Shown: piece after piece, positions 16,005 to 23,915 of the stretch
How the letters are laid out: each line of letters begins with the position of its first letter
How positions within the stretch are numbered: the stretch's first letter is position 1
Assembly: GCF_034262375.1 (NCBI RefSeq)
Contig: NZ_CP139558.1
Span: forward strand, 5,952,001 to 6,016,000
Reading direction: 5' to 3'
DNA length: 64,000 bases
Origin: Mucilaginibacter sabulilitoris
GTDB lineage: Bacteria > Bacteroidota > Bacteroidia > Sphingobacteriales > Sphingobacteriaceae
Made by a program: the position numbers and the translations under genes
Notes under the pieces: model-generated
Told to the model about the DNA's origin: nothing
Databases searched by the model: none
Seen by the model: only the letters and a program-made list of their open reading frames with translations

Positions 16005-17273
16005 TTATAACGATTGTGCAACAAAATAATCTTCCAACATCTTTACGGTATGTTGTAAGCCATTTTCTAATTGTATTTCATCCCCCATCTTCCTGGTGTT
16101 ATTCAAATATTCATCTGTTTGAATAATGTACAAAGCATCTAAAATCTTAGCTGTAGTAATTTGCTTAAAAGGTATATGAATCCCTAATCGTTTATTTTCA
16201 ATAATTGATCCCCACCAAGGTTGATCACCAAAAACTGATATTATAACTAATGGGATCTGAGCATTTAAAACAGCGGCTAAAGTTCCCGCACCACCATGGA
16301 TTATTGCTGACGAGCATTTCGGTAAGAGCCATTCGTGGTTCACAGAATCCAAAACAAATAAATTGGGATGGGAAGGTATGCCGGGAAGTATTGTCCAACC
16401 TTTACACAATACAACTCTGATATTATTTTTTTGAATTATTTCTATTAGTATAGCACTAAATAATTCAGGATCCGGGATCGGTATACTTCCAAATCCAATG
16501 TAAACCGGCTTTTCACCATCTTCAATCCATCTTAATAAAATTTCATCAACTTGCCTTAAAACGTATGTTGTCTTTCTATCGGCCAAAGTCATGAAACCTG
16601 TTATGTGGGTATTACTCGGCCAATCATCAGGGCGTTTAATAAGCAGCTGACTAAAGCAATACAAATTAAGAATGTTTTCAGAACGTAAACTCCCGAATGT
16701 TGGCCTTTTTAATGACTTTAAACCTAAAGAAATTCGAAATTTATTTATTTCTCTTTTGTTTAAAGACCAATTGATTACTCCTAAAAGCCAATAAGTAAAT
16801 AGGTTATAATTGGGAAAATTAAAAAAGTTTAAACCAACAAATGGAAACGCTTTAGTCGGGCTGGTTGGCGGTTGAAACTGAATAACTCCCCAACTTTTGT
16901 TCAATTTTTCTGCAATTGCTTTAACCCATTGTATGCACAATACACTGGATATGATCACATCTGCATCAGCACATCCTGATAATATGTCATTGTTTATTAC
17001 GGGTTGAAGTTTTCGAACAGCTTTTTGCATATAACGCAAAAGGGAGAATGTGTTTCCGGTTTTTAATACGCGCAACCCTTCTGGAGAATGTACAATTTCT
17101 TCTATATTGCCATGCAAAGCATAAAAATTTACGCCATATCCATTTACAAACTCTTTAAAATTTCCAGGTGCCAATAATGTCACCTGATGGCCATTGTCCA
17201 TTAGTCCTAAAGCCAAAGAAACAAAGGGCTGAACATCACCCCGCGATCCATAAGTAGTAATAGCAAAGTGCAT
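16005..17273 (-). CDS. UGT-like glycosyltransferase (GT1, sterol/macrolide type)
   Basis: 422 residues from ATG at 17273 (MHFAITTYGSRGDVQP). This start begins exactly with the N-terminal GT-B motif TYGSRGDVQPFVSLALGL seen in sterol 3-beta-glucosyltransferases and macrolide transferases. The donor-binding half has VYIGFGSIP (about 265), HEWLLPKCSSAIIHGGAGT (about 320) and the sugar contact FGDQPWWG. It probably moves glucose or a similar sugar from a UDP-sugar onto a lipid or small hydrophobic acceptor. It has no partner genes and is visibly A/T-richer than its neighbours, with a GT-B type rare in core Bacteroidota genomes, so lateral acquisition is plausible. Confidence 0.85.
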   Translation of the reverse strand: MHFAITTYGSRGDVQPFVSLALGLMDNGHQVTLLAPGNFKEFVNGYGVNFYALHGNIEEIVHSPEGLRVLKTGNTFSLLRYMQKAVRKLQPVINNDILSGCADADVIISSVLCIQWVKAIAEKLNKSWGVIQFQPPTSPTKAFPFVGLNFFNFPNYNLFTYWLLGVINWSLNKREINKFRISLGLKSLKRPTFGSLRSENILNLYCFSQLLIKRPDDWPSNTHITGFMTLADRKTTYVLRQVDEILLRWIEDGEKPVYIGFGSIPIPDPELFSAILIEIIQKNNIRVVLCKGWTILPGIPSHPNLFVLDSVNHEWLLPKCSSAIIHGGAGTLAAVLNAQIPLVIISVFGDQPWWGSIIENKRLGIHIPFKQITTAKILDALYIIQTDEYLNNTRKMGDEIQLENGLQHTVKMLEDYFVAQSL

Positions 17274-17493
17274 GTTAATTACAAGGTTAGGTTCAATGAT
17301 TTTATAAGAAGTCTGAAATAGGAATTCACCCATTAGCTTAACCTAAAACAAGTTAAGTATAGCGAAAGCTCTTTCAAACATAGTTAAAATCTTATTCAGT
17401 CTATCTTCTCATATCAAAGAAAAAAATGAGGGCTAATCTGAGCTTTTAAAAGTGAAAGCTCAGGCCTGGCTTTTTTTCTTTACCATGAAATAA

Positions 17494-17525
17494 AAAATCC
17501 CCTGCGGTAAGCGCACGGGGATTTT
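17494..17525 (-). terminator. Terminator after the NTF2-like gene
   Basis: The stem AAAATCCCC / GGGGATTTT (17494-17502 with 17517-17525) encloses a GTGCGCTTACCGCA loop and is followed on the minus strand by TTATTTC. A further small hairpin GAGCTTT / AAAGCTC lies at 17440-17461. Confidence 0.75.
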
Positions 17526-17562
17526 AAGTTTATAACGGGGGGATTTTGAGCAAACTAATGGT

Positions 17563-17931
17563 TTATGCCATCGGCACATCATAATGGAACCTTTCAGAAA
17601 CAATTTTTCCGTCCTTAACCTCATAAACTGCAATCTCGTTCATTTCACTTCTACCCATTCCTTTGTAAGTAACATCCATATCCATGGCGCAGCTAAAAAA
17701 ATTGCCGCTTACAATAGGATCCGAGATAGAGCCACCATGATATTCTTCAACCATCGCATACCACTGATTGGTTTTATCCAGCACAGCGTTTTTTCCTTCT
17801 GTTAATTCCATAGGTGTTCCTTTGGGCTCATGGCTCACAATATTATCTGCATAAAGCTCATTTATCGCTTCTACATTTTTTCCTTCCCGGCAAAGCTGTA
17901 CTAATTTGTCGGCTACTTCTTGTGTGTTCAT
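17563..17931 (-). CDS. SnoaL-like / NTF2-fold protein
   Basis: 122 residues. The N-terminal helix VADKLVQLCREGKNVEAINELY is followed by YADNIVSHEPKG and the strand pairs FSCAMDMDVTYKG and EIAVYEVKDGKIVSERFHY. This is the polyketide-cyclase-like SnoaL/NTF2 cone, a cytosolic fold used for small-molecule isomerisation or as a binding pocket. The family cannot be assigned a substrate. It is monocistronic, with its own terminator. It is a distant relative of the NTF2-like protein at 29.1 kb. Confidence 0.85.
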   Translation of the reverse strand: MNTQEVADKLVQLCREGKNVEAINELYADNIVSHEPKGTPMELTEGKNAVLDKTNQWYAMVEEYHGGSISDPIVSGNFFSCAMDMDVTYKGMGRSEMNEIAVYEVKDGKIVSERFHYDVPMA

Positions 17932-18218
17932 AATCTTTAGGGTTTTAAATGCTGGTTCATTATTATAAAGTTATAAGATATATTTATCAAAGCCATTAAA
18001 AACCATTTTAAATTTAGATTAACATTTGCTCATCTTTTACAACATTTTACGAGGTTGGATTAGCCGGATCTCTCAAGAAGAATTCAGCAAGGCTCTTATT
18101 CTTACATGCCTGCTCTTTGTCAATTATTTGTTACATAAGCCATTATAATGGCTGTTAAGTTATTATAAAGTATTTTAGCGAATAACAATCGGGTTTATTC
18201 ATCTTCTTTACCTTCACC

Positions 18219-20555
18219 ATGAATCAAAACTACAACTCCACGTTAAAACCTTTTCTAATTGCCTTAAGTGTACTATTGGCATTTTCATTACAGGCAAAAC
18301 TTGTTAAAGCGCAAGCACCTGCTGATGACCCTCATTTGGGTATCATACCCGCGCCGGCTTCTATAACAAAAGCAGCGGGTACGTTCACGTTCAGCCAGCT
18401 AACCCAAATCAAGGCTGATAATATCAAGGATAGAAATGTTGTTTTTCTGAAAGACTTTTTGCTGAACAACAGGCATTTTAATAATAAACTGTCAAAATAT
18501 AATCCGAGGATAAGATCAAACCGCGGAACCACCCTAATAATTACCGGCCGGGGTTCCACAACCTTGCCCAAAGAGGGTTATAAATTAACCATAACCCCAC
18601 GCCGCATCACAATTATTGGCAAGGGGGCAGGCTTGTTTTACGGCATTCAAACTTTTATGCAGCTATTCCCTGTTGAAACCTCAGGTACCGAAAAATTACC
18701 CTGTATAACTATTGAAGATTCCCCAAGATTCGGGTATCGCGGAATGATGCTCGATGTTTCCCGCCACTTTTTTACGGTGCCACAGGTTAAAAAAGTTATT
18801 GAGCTGATGGCCGCTTATAAACTCAACAACTTTCACTGGCACCTGGTTGATGGTCAGGGCTGGCGCATCGAGATCAAAAAATATCCTAAATTAACCGAGG
18901 TTGGAGCCTATCGTAAACAAACCATGTACGGCACCAATCGCGACTGGCCAGATTCCCTCTCTTATGGAGGTTATTACACCCAGGATGAGATCAGGGATGT
19001 GGTGAAATTTGCCGCAGCCCGTTATATCAATGTTGTACCCGAAATTGAAATGCCTGCCCATTCCGAAGCAGCTTTAAGGGCCTACCCGGAATTAAGGTGC
19101 GAGCTCCCAGCCGATAGTAAGGTACCTGCAAGGGAAGTGAACAATATATACTGCCCTACCCCCGAAACATTTACCTTTCTGGAGAATGTACTTACCGAGG
19201 TAATGGAGCTTTTCCCGAGCAAATACATTCATATAGGAGGCGATGAGGCTAATAAAGAACCCTGGAAAGCATCAGCATTTTGCCAGGCTTTAATTAAGGA
19301 AAAAGGCCTGAAAGATGAACATGAACTCCAAAGCTATTTTATACAAACCATAGAGAAATTCCTGAATTCAAAAGGTCGCAGCATTATTGGCTGGGATGAG
19401 ATACTGGAAGGCGGCCTGGCACCAAACGCTACCGTAATGAGCTGGACAGGTGAAGAAGGAGGCATTGCCGCTGCCCGTCAAAAACACAATGTGATCATGA
19501 CGCCGCAAACTACCGGTAACTATTTTGATCATTATCAAAGTAGTTCGCCGCAGGAGCCGGTATCATTTGGCAGATATGCAGCCCTGGATGAAACGTACAA
19601 TTACGATCCCGTTTCTAAAGAATTAACACCCGAAGAACAGCAGTATGTGATAGGCACACAGGGCAACCTTTGGACAGAGTATGTACCAACCGTAGCCAAA
19701 CTACAATACCAGATACTGCCGCGCCTGTTCGCGCTATCTGAAGTAGCATGGAGCAAGCCAGAGAATAAGGACTATACCAACTTTTCAGAAGTAAGACTGG
19801 CCAAACATTTCGCACGGCTTGAAGCTATGCATTATAACTACAGGGTACCTACTGCCCTGCCCATTATTGACACTATGGTATTCGGCTCGCAATTTACCTT
19901 TGCACCAAAATCGGTAGTGCCGGGTGCCAGGATCTATTACACCCTTAACGGTCGCGACCCGTTAGATACCGATTTGGAATATGTATCGCCTATTACCATA
20001 TATGTTCCGGCCAATGAGAAAAGAGAATTTAAAACCAGGGTTATTACCCCCACCGGCCGCAGAAGCATAGCTACCCGCACGCTGATGTATAACAGAGCGT
20101 TGTTACCGGCTGTAAATTACAGTGCTAACAAACCCGGATTAAACTGTACACTCATAAAAGACACCTTTACCGTTCCAGATCAGCTGGATTACGCCTCCGG
20201 CGGAGAATCTGCTATTGCTGATAAATTAAACGCGGAATCATTTAAAAAAGATAACCAGCACTTTGGTATGGTATTTAGCGGTTATGTGAATATCCCTGCC
20301 GATGGGGCATACACCTTCTCACAGGCTTCATATACAGATACCCAGTTATTTATCGACGACCAAAAAGTTACCGAAAGCGAAAACGCCTTACCATTGGTTA
20401 AAGGATTTCATAAAATAAAGGTGAAATACATCTATAATGCTCCGGTGCTTTTACCAGGTGCTTACCGCATAAGGCAAACCCCGCTGCGTGTTTTTATGAC
20501 CGCGCCAGGCACCGTGGAGAAAAAAGAATTTGAACCGGCAATGTTGTTTAATTAA
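18219..20555 (+). CDS. Secreted GH20 beta-N-acetylhexosaminidase
   Basis: 778 residues. The signal peptide ends near residue 32 (LVKAQ). A GH20b alpha/beta domain (about 38-165) precedes the GH20 barrel (about 168-520), with RGMMLDVSRHFF, FHWHLVDGQGWRIEI and the catalytic pair Asp342-Glu343 in HIGGDEANKEPW. The C-terminal part contains a chitobiase/hexosaminidase-type Ig domain (about 560-620, YYTLNGRDP) and a PA14/CBM-like segment (about 670-760, FSGYVNIPADGAYTFSQ). The enzyme removes terminal beta-GlcNAc or GalNAc by substrate-assisted catalysis in the periplasm or outside. It begins the glycan-degrading block and is followed by a terminator. Confidence 0.94.
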   Translation: MNQNYNSTLKPFLIALSVLLAFSLQAKLVKAQAPADDPHLGIIPAPASITKAAGTFTFSQLTQIKADNIKDRNVVFLKDFLLNNRHFNNKLSKYNPRIRSNRGTTLIITGRGSTTLPKEGYKLTITPRRITIIGKGAGLFYGIQTFMQLFPVETSGTEKLPCITIEDSPRFGYRGMMLDVSRHFFTVPQVKKVIELMAAYKLNNFHWHLVDGQGWRIEIKKYPKLTEVGAYRKQTMYGTNRDWPDSLSYGGYYTQDEIRDVVKFAAARYINVVPEIEMPAHSEAALRAYPELRCELPADSKVPAREVNNIYCPTPETFTFLENVLTEVMELFPSKYIHIGGDEANKEPWKASAFCQALIKEKGLKDEHELQSYFIQTIEKFLNSKGRSIIGWDEILEGGLAPNATVMSWTGEEGGIAAARQKHNVIMTPQTTGNYFDHYQSSSPQEPVSFGRYAALDETYNYDPVSKELTPEEQQYVIGTQGNLWTEYVPTVAKLQYQILPRLFALSEVAWSKPENKDYTNFSEVRLAKHFARLEAMHYNYRVPTALPIIDTMVFGSQFTFAPKSVVPGARIYYTLNGRDPLDTDLEYVSPITIYVPANEKREFKTRVITPTGRRSIATRTLMYNRALLPAVNYSANKPGLNCTLIKDTFTVPDQLDYASGGESAIADKLNAESFKKDNQHFGMVFSGYVNIPADGAYTFSQASYTDTQLFIDDQKVTESENALPLVKGFHKIKVKYIYNAPVLLPGAYRIRQTPLRVFMTAPGTVEKKEFEPAMLFN

Positions 20556-20582
20556 TTTTTAAGAATTCGGATAGACATCACA

Positions 20583-20622
20583 TAAAATAAGGTCGTTATA
20601 CCCAATAACGGCCTTATTTTAT
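20583..20622 (+). terminator. Terminator after the GH20 gene
   Basis: AAAATAAGGTCGTTAT pairs with ATAACGGCCTTATTTT around a short loop (one G-T/G-C change), followed by ATG and T-rich sequence. It ends the GH20 transcript before the GH38 promoter. Confidence 0.8.
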
Positions 20623-20646
20623 GTCGATATTTTCTCTGCCATTAGC

Positions 20647-20677
20647 TTGAAAAATCCAGTTTAATAATATATGTTTG
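20647..20677 (+). promoter_or_regulatory. Bacteroidota-type promoter for the GH38 gene
   Basis: TTG (20647-20649), a 20-nt spacer, then TATGTTTG (20670-20677), an exact TAnnTTTG. Transcription would start near 20684, leaving a leader of about 65 nt. Confidence 0.7.
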
Positions 20678-20749
20678 TACATTATAACATATCAAAATAT
20701 ATAAACCTGATTATTTGAATAGCTCTGTCAAATCAAAATCCACAGTCAC

Positions 20750-23638
20750 ATGAAAAGTCTGCAAACCATAGCCGTTCTGTTCCTTATCTCTGTTGGCGCT
20801 TATGCTCAGAAAACTAAGCAGGTATTTACTTCCATTACGCTGCAATCAACGGTGGCATATATCAAATATCAGGGTGAAAACAGGCGCATGGCCAGGCTGC
20901 TGTTTCAAAATGGCAAAAGCTATAACGAGGCTACAGCCACAGTATCATTCAATAACCATACTGAAAATATTACTATACCTGCAAGCGCAGAAGGACTTGA
21001 GGTTTTTGAGGTTGCGTTACCTGGCGAGCCTGTAAAAATAAGTACCCAGGCTTCGGTTACTTTAAAATCGGGCAATCAAAGTTATGTTGCCCGTTGTATT
21101 ATGGAACCGGCCCGCGCCGACTGGAGTGTTTATGTGCTGCCGCACTCGCATGTGGATATTGGTTATACCAACACGCAAGCCAAGGTACTTAAACTTCATA
21201 TTGATAATATTGATGAATCTATTGATCTGGCCGAAAAAACGCAGAACTACCCTGCCGAAGCCCGCTTTAAATGGACTACCGAGGCAATATGGGTGGTTGA
21301 CAATTATCTGAAACTGGCCTCACCCGAGAAAAAAATCCGCTTTTGGAACGCCGTAAAAAAAGGATGGATCAATTTGGATGGTGCTTATGGCAATATTAAT
21401 ACCAGTATGACAGATTCAAGACAGCTGATGCAGATGTTCGCCAAATCACAAAAATTGGCCCGTGAGCAGGATATTACCATCAACAGCATGTTTCAGGGTG
21501 ATGTGCCGGGCGCTTCATGGGGTTTAGCCGCCCAGGCAGAACAAACCGGTATTAAATATTTTTTATCGGGGCCAAACGCGTCTGACCGGATAGGAAACTT
21601 AGCGAAATGGCAGGACAAACCTTTTTACTGGGTATCGCCATCGGGCAAGCAGAAATTGCTGTTCTGGCAGTGCCAGCCTTATTCTATCGGTTATCGTCTT
21701 AAGGGCACAAAAATCCCTAATTTTTTTACCATTGATGAACCCAAGCCGTTTTATACCGGTCATCCGACAGAAAACTTCCTTAACCCCTACCTGTTTCAAT
21801 ACTTGGGCGATCTGGAACAAAATAATTTCCCTTACAACATGTCTATCCTAACCTGGGCCATGAGCGACAACGCGCCCATTGACCCGGAACTGCCCGATGC
21901 GGTAAAAGCTTGGAACGAACGCTATACCTCACCAAAGCTGATCATCACGTCGGTAAAGCAATTTTTTACTGATCTGGAAGCAAAATACAAAAACGATATC
22001 CCATCCTTCGCAGGCGATTATACCGAGTACTGGACAGATGGCGTATCATCAGCCGCAAAAGAAACCGCTTTAAGTCGCAGTACTTCCGATCTGCTGAAGC
22101 AAACCGGTGCCATCTGGGCCATCCGCAATAAACCGGCCTACCCGGCAGCGGCATTTGACGACACCTGGAAAAACCTGTTGTTATATAATGAACATACCTG
22201 GGGTGCTTACAACAGCGTTGGCCAACCCGATAATGAAAAGGTAAAAAACGAATGGGCCGTAAAACAGGGCTACGTTTTACAGGCTCAGAAGCAGGTTGAC
22301 TCCTTAATGGAAGACGCGTTAAAACCCGTAACCACTAAAGCAAACGCTATTGATGTATATAATACCACCGCTTGGACGCGTACCGATGTGGTATATGTTT
22401 CCGCAGCTTTAAGTAAGACTGGCGACTTGGTTAAGGACGCCGCCGGCAAAAAAGTACCGTCACAGCGTTTAAGTACCGGCGAGCTTGTTTTTGTAGCCAA
22501 TGCCGTACCTGCCATGGGCAAAAATACTTATACCATTAGTACGGGTAACGCCTTTACCAAAGGTTTGGCCAAAGTAAGCGCAGGTACCTTAACAAATGGT
22601 GTTTATACTGTTAGTGTGGATGGTAAAACCGGTAATATCACCAAATTAAGCAAAGCCACCTCCGCTACGCGTAATTATGTAGCGGCTGACTCTGCCGGGC
22701 TTAATCAATATACTTATATGCCCGGCGACTCCCTGAAAAACCTGGTTACCACTTCAAACGCCGCCATCAGCATTAAGGAGAATGGTCCGTTGGTGGTAAG
22801 TCTGCTCGTTAAGTCAGACGCTCCAGGCACCAAGGGGCTTACCCGCGAAATAAGGCTGGTAAGCGGTATAGACAAGGTTGAACTCATCAACACCATTGAT
22901 AAAACCGCTATAAGGCGTAAGGAAAGCGTTCATTTCGCGTTCCCATTCAATGTTCCGAGAGCACAGGTGCGTTACAGCATACCATGGGGAAGCGCACTTG
23001 CAGAAGGCGACCAGCTACCCTACTCCAACCATAACTGGTACACCATGCAACGCTGGGCCGATGTATCAAATGGTTCGTATGGTATTACGTGGTCAAGCCC
23101 TGATGCCCCATTGTTTGAGATAGGAGCTATTACTACAGCCAATTTACTGGGCGGTCTGCGCCATGCGCCGCAATGGCTGTCATTTACTCCACAATCATCA
23201 ATCATTTACTCCTGGGTGATGAACAACCTGTGGCATACCAATTTCAGGGCCGATCAGGAAGGGCCTGCCACCTTCCACTATTTTATACAGGCTCATGATG
23301 GTGGTTTTGATAGCTTTAAGGCTAACCAAACGGGCTTAAACAATCATCAACCCCTGATAGCAGCTGCAGTCTCTGGCGAGCCTGAAAATGGCCTGTTTTT
23401 TAAGATCAGCGGTAACAATGTTTATGTAGAGGCCATAAAACCTGCCGATGATGGCAAGGGCGTTATCGCTCAATTGGTGAACGCGGGTGATATTGATACC
23501 GAAATAAGTCTTACGCCAAACAACGTTACAGCTATTAAAGTATGGGAAAGCAATCTGATGGAAGACAAGCTAAAAACTTTAAACGATCGCTTCACTATCC
23601 CTGCGAAGGGGGTGATCAGCGTTAGGGTTGAAAGGTAG
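20750..23638 (+). CDS. Secreted GH38 alpha-mannosidase
   Basis: 962 residues with a signal peptide cleaved after SVGAYAQ (about 20). An N-terminal beta domain precedes the GH38 catalytic domain. The zinc site begins with HSHVDIGYT (His134, Asp136), and the likely nucleophile is Asp251 in FQGDVPGASWG. Middle and C-terminal beta domains of the GH38 superfamily follow (PLVVSLLVKSDAPG, RKESVHFAFPFNVP). GH38 enzymes cleave alpha-1,3/1,6- or alpha-1,2-mannose with retention. The variant HSHVDIGYT is that of the bacterial secreted branch, not lysosomal HSHNDPGW. It has its own promoter and ends before a REP element and a bidirectional terminator. Confidence 0.92.
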   Translation: MKSLQTIAVLFLISVGAYAQKTKQVFTSITLQSTVAYIKYQGENRRMARLLFQNGKSYNEATATVSFNNHTENITIPASAEGLEVFEVALPGEPVKISTQASVTLKSGNQSYVARCIMEPARADWSVYVLPHSHVDIGYTNTQAKVLKLHIDNIDESIDLAEKTQNYPAEARFKWTTEAIWVVDNYLKLASPEKKIRFWNAVKKGWINLDGAYGNINTSMTDSRQLMQMFAKSQKLAREQDITINSMFQGDVPGASWGLAAQAEQTGIKYFLSGPNASDRIGNLAKWQDKPFYWVSPSGKQKLLFWQCQPYSIGYRLKGTKIPNFFTIDEPKPFYTGHPTENFLNPYLFQYLGDLEQNNFPYNMSILTWAMSDNAPIDPELPDAVKAWNERYTSPKLIITSVKQFFTDLEAKYKNDIPSFAGDYTEYWTDGVSSAAKETALSRSTSDLLKQTGAIWAIRNKPAYPAAAFDDTWKNLLLYNEHTWGAYNSVGQPDNEKVKNEWAVKQGYVLQAQKQVDSLMEDALKPVTTKANAIDVYNTTAWTRTDVVYVSAALSKTGDLVKDAAGKKVPSQRLSTGELVFVANAVPAMGKNTYTISTGNAFTKGLAKVSAGTLTNGVYTVSVDGKTGNITKLSKATSATRNYVAADSAGLNQYTYMPGDSLKNLVTTSNAAISIKENGPLVVSLLVKSDAPGTKGLTREIRLVSGIDKVELINTIDKTAIRRKESVHFAFPFNVPRAQVRYSIPWGSALAEGDQLPYSNHNWYTMQRWADVSNGSYGITWSSPDAPLFEIGAITTANLLGGLRHAPQWLSFTPQSSIIYSWVMNNLWHTNFRADQEGPATFHYFIQAHDGGFDSFKANQTGLNNHQPLIAAAVSGEPENGLFFKISGNNVYVEAIKPADDGKGVIAQLVNAGDIDTEISLTPNNVTAIKVWESNLMEDKLKTLNDRFTIPAKGVISVRVER

Positions 23639-23662
23639 TACGAATTTTATATTTAATATTCA

Positions 23663-23813
23663 CGCGTCATTGCTAGGTACGAAGACAACCGAACGGAGTG
23701 AGCTCATTAATACCGTTAAAACAAACACAATATTAATAATCTCTATGCTCTACAGAGCGAACTTTGCATGTTTGACTTGTTATGTAGAGATTGCTTCGTA
23801 CCTCAATGACACG
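23663..23813. repeat. Long REP/BIME-like inverted repeat
   Basis: The left arm GCGTCATTGCTAGGTACGAAG (about 23664-23684) is the near reverse complement of the right arm CTTCGTACCTCAATGACACG (23794-23813), with about 108 nt between. The arm matches the intergenic GTCATTGCGAGGTACGAAGCAATC element common in Bacteroidota. It lies between the ends of two convergent genes. Confidence 0.8.
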
Positions 23814-23845
23814 TTTTTTTACTATCACTTATCTAATCATCTCAG

Positions 23846-23900
23846 TCAAAAAACAAAAACGGCTCGAAGTACTGATACTTCGAGCCGTTTTTGTTTTTTA
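23846..23900. terminator. Bidirectional terminator between the GH38 and GH92 genes
   Basis: The stem AAAACGGCTCGAAGTA / TACTTCGAGCCGTTTT has a 4-nt loop, is flanked by an A-run on the left and a T-run on the right, and is nearly perfect over 20 bp. It works in both directions for the convergent genes. Confidence 0.9.
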
Positions 23901-23915
23901 GTCTTTCTGGAAAGT

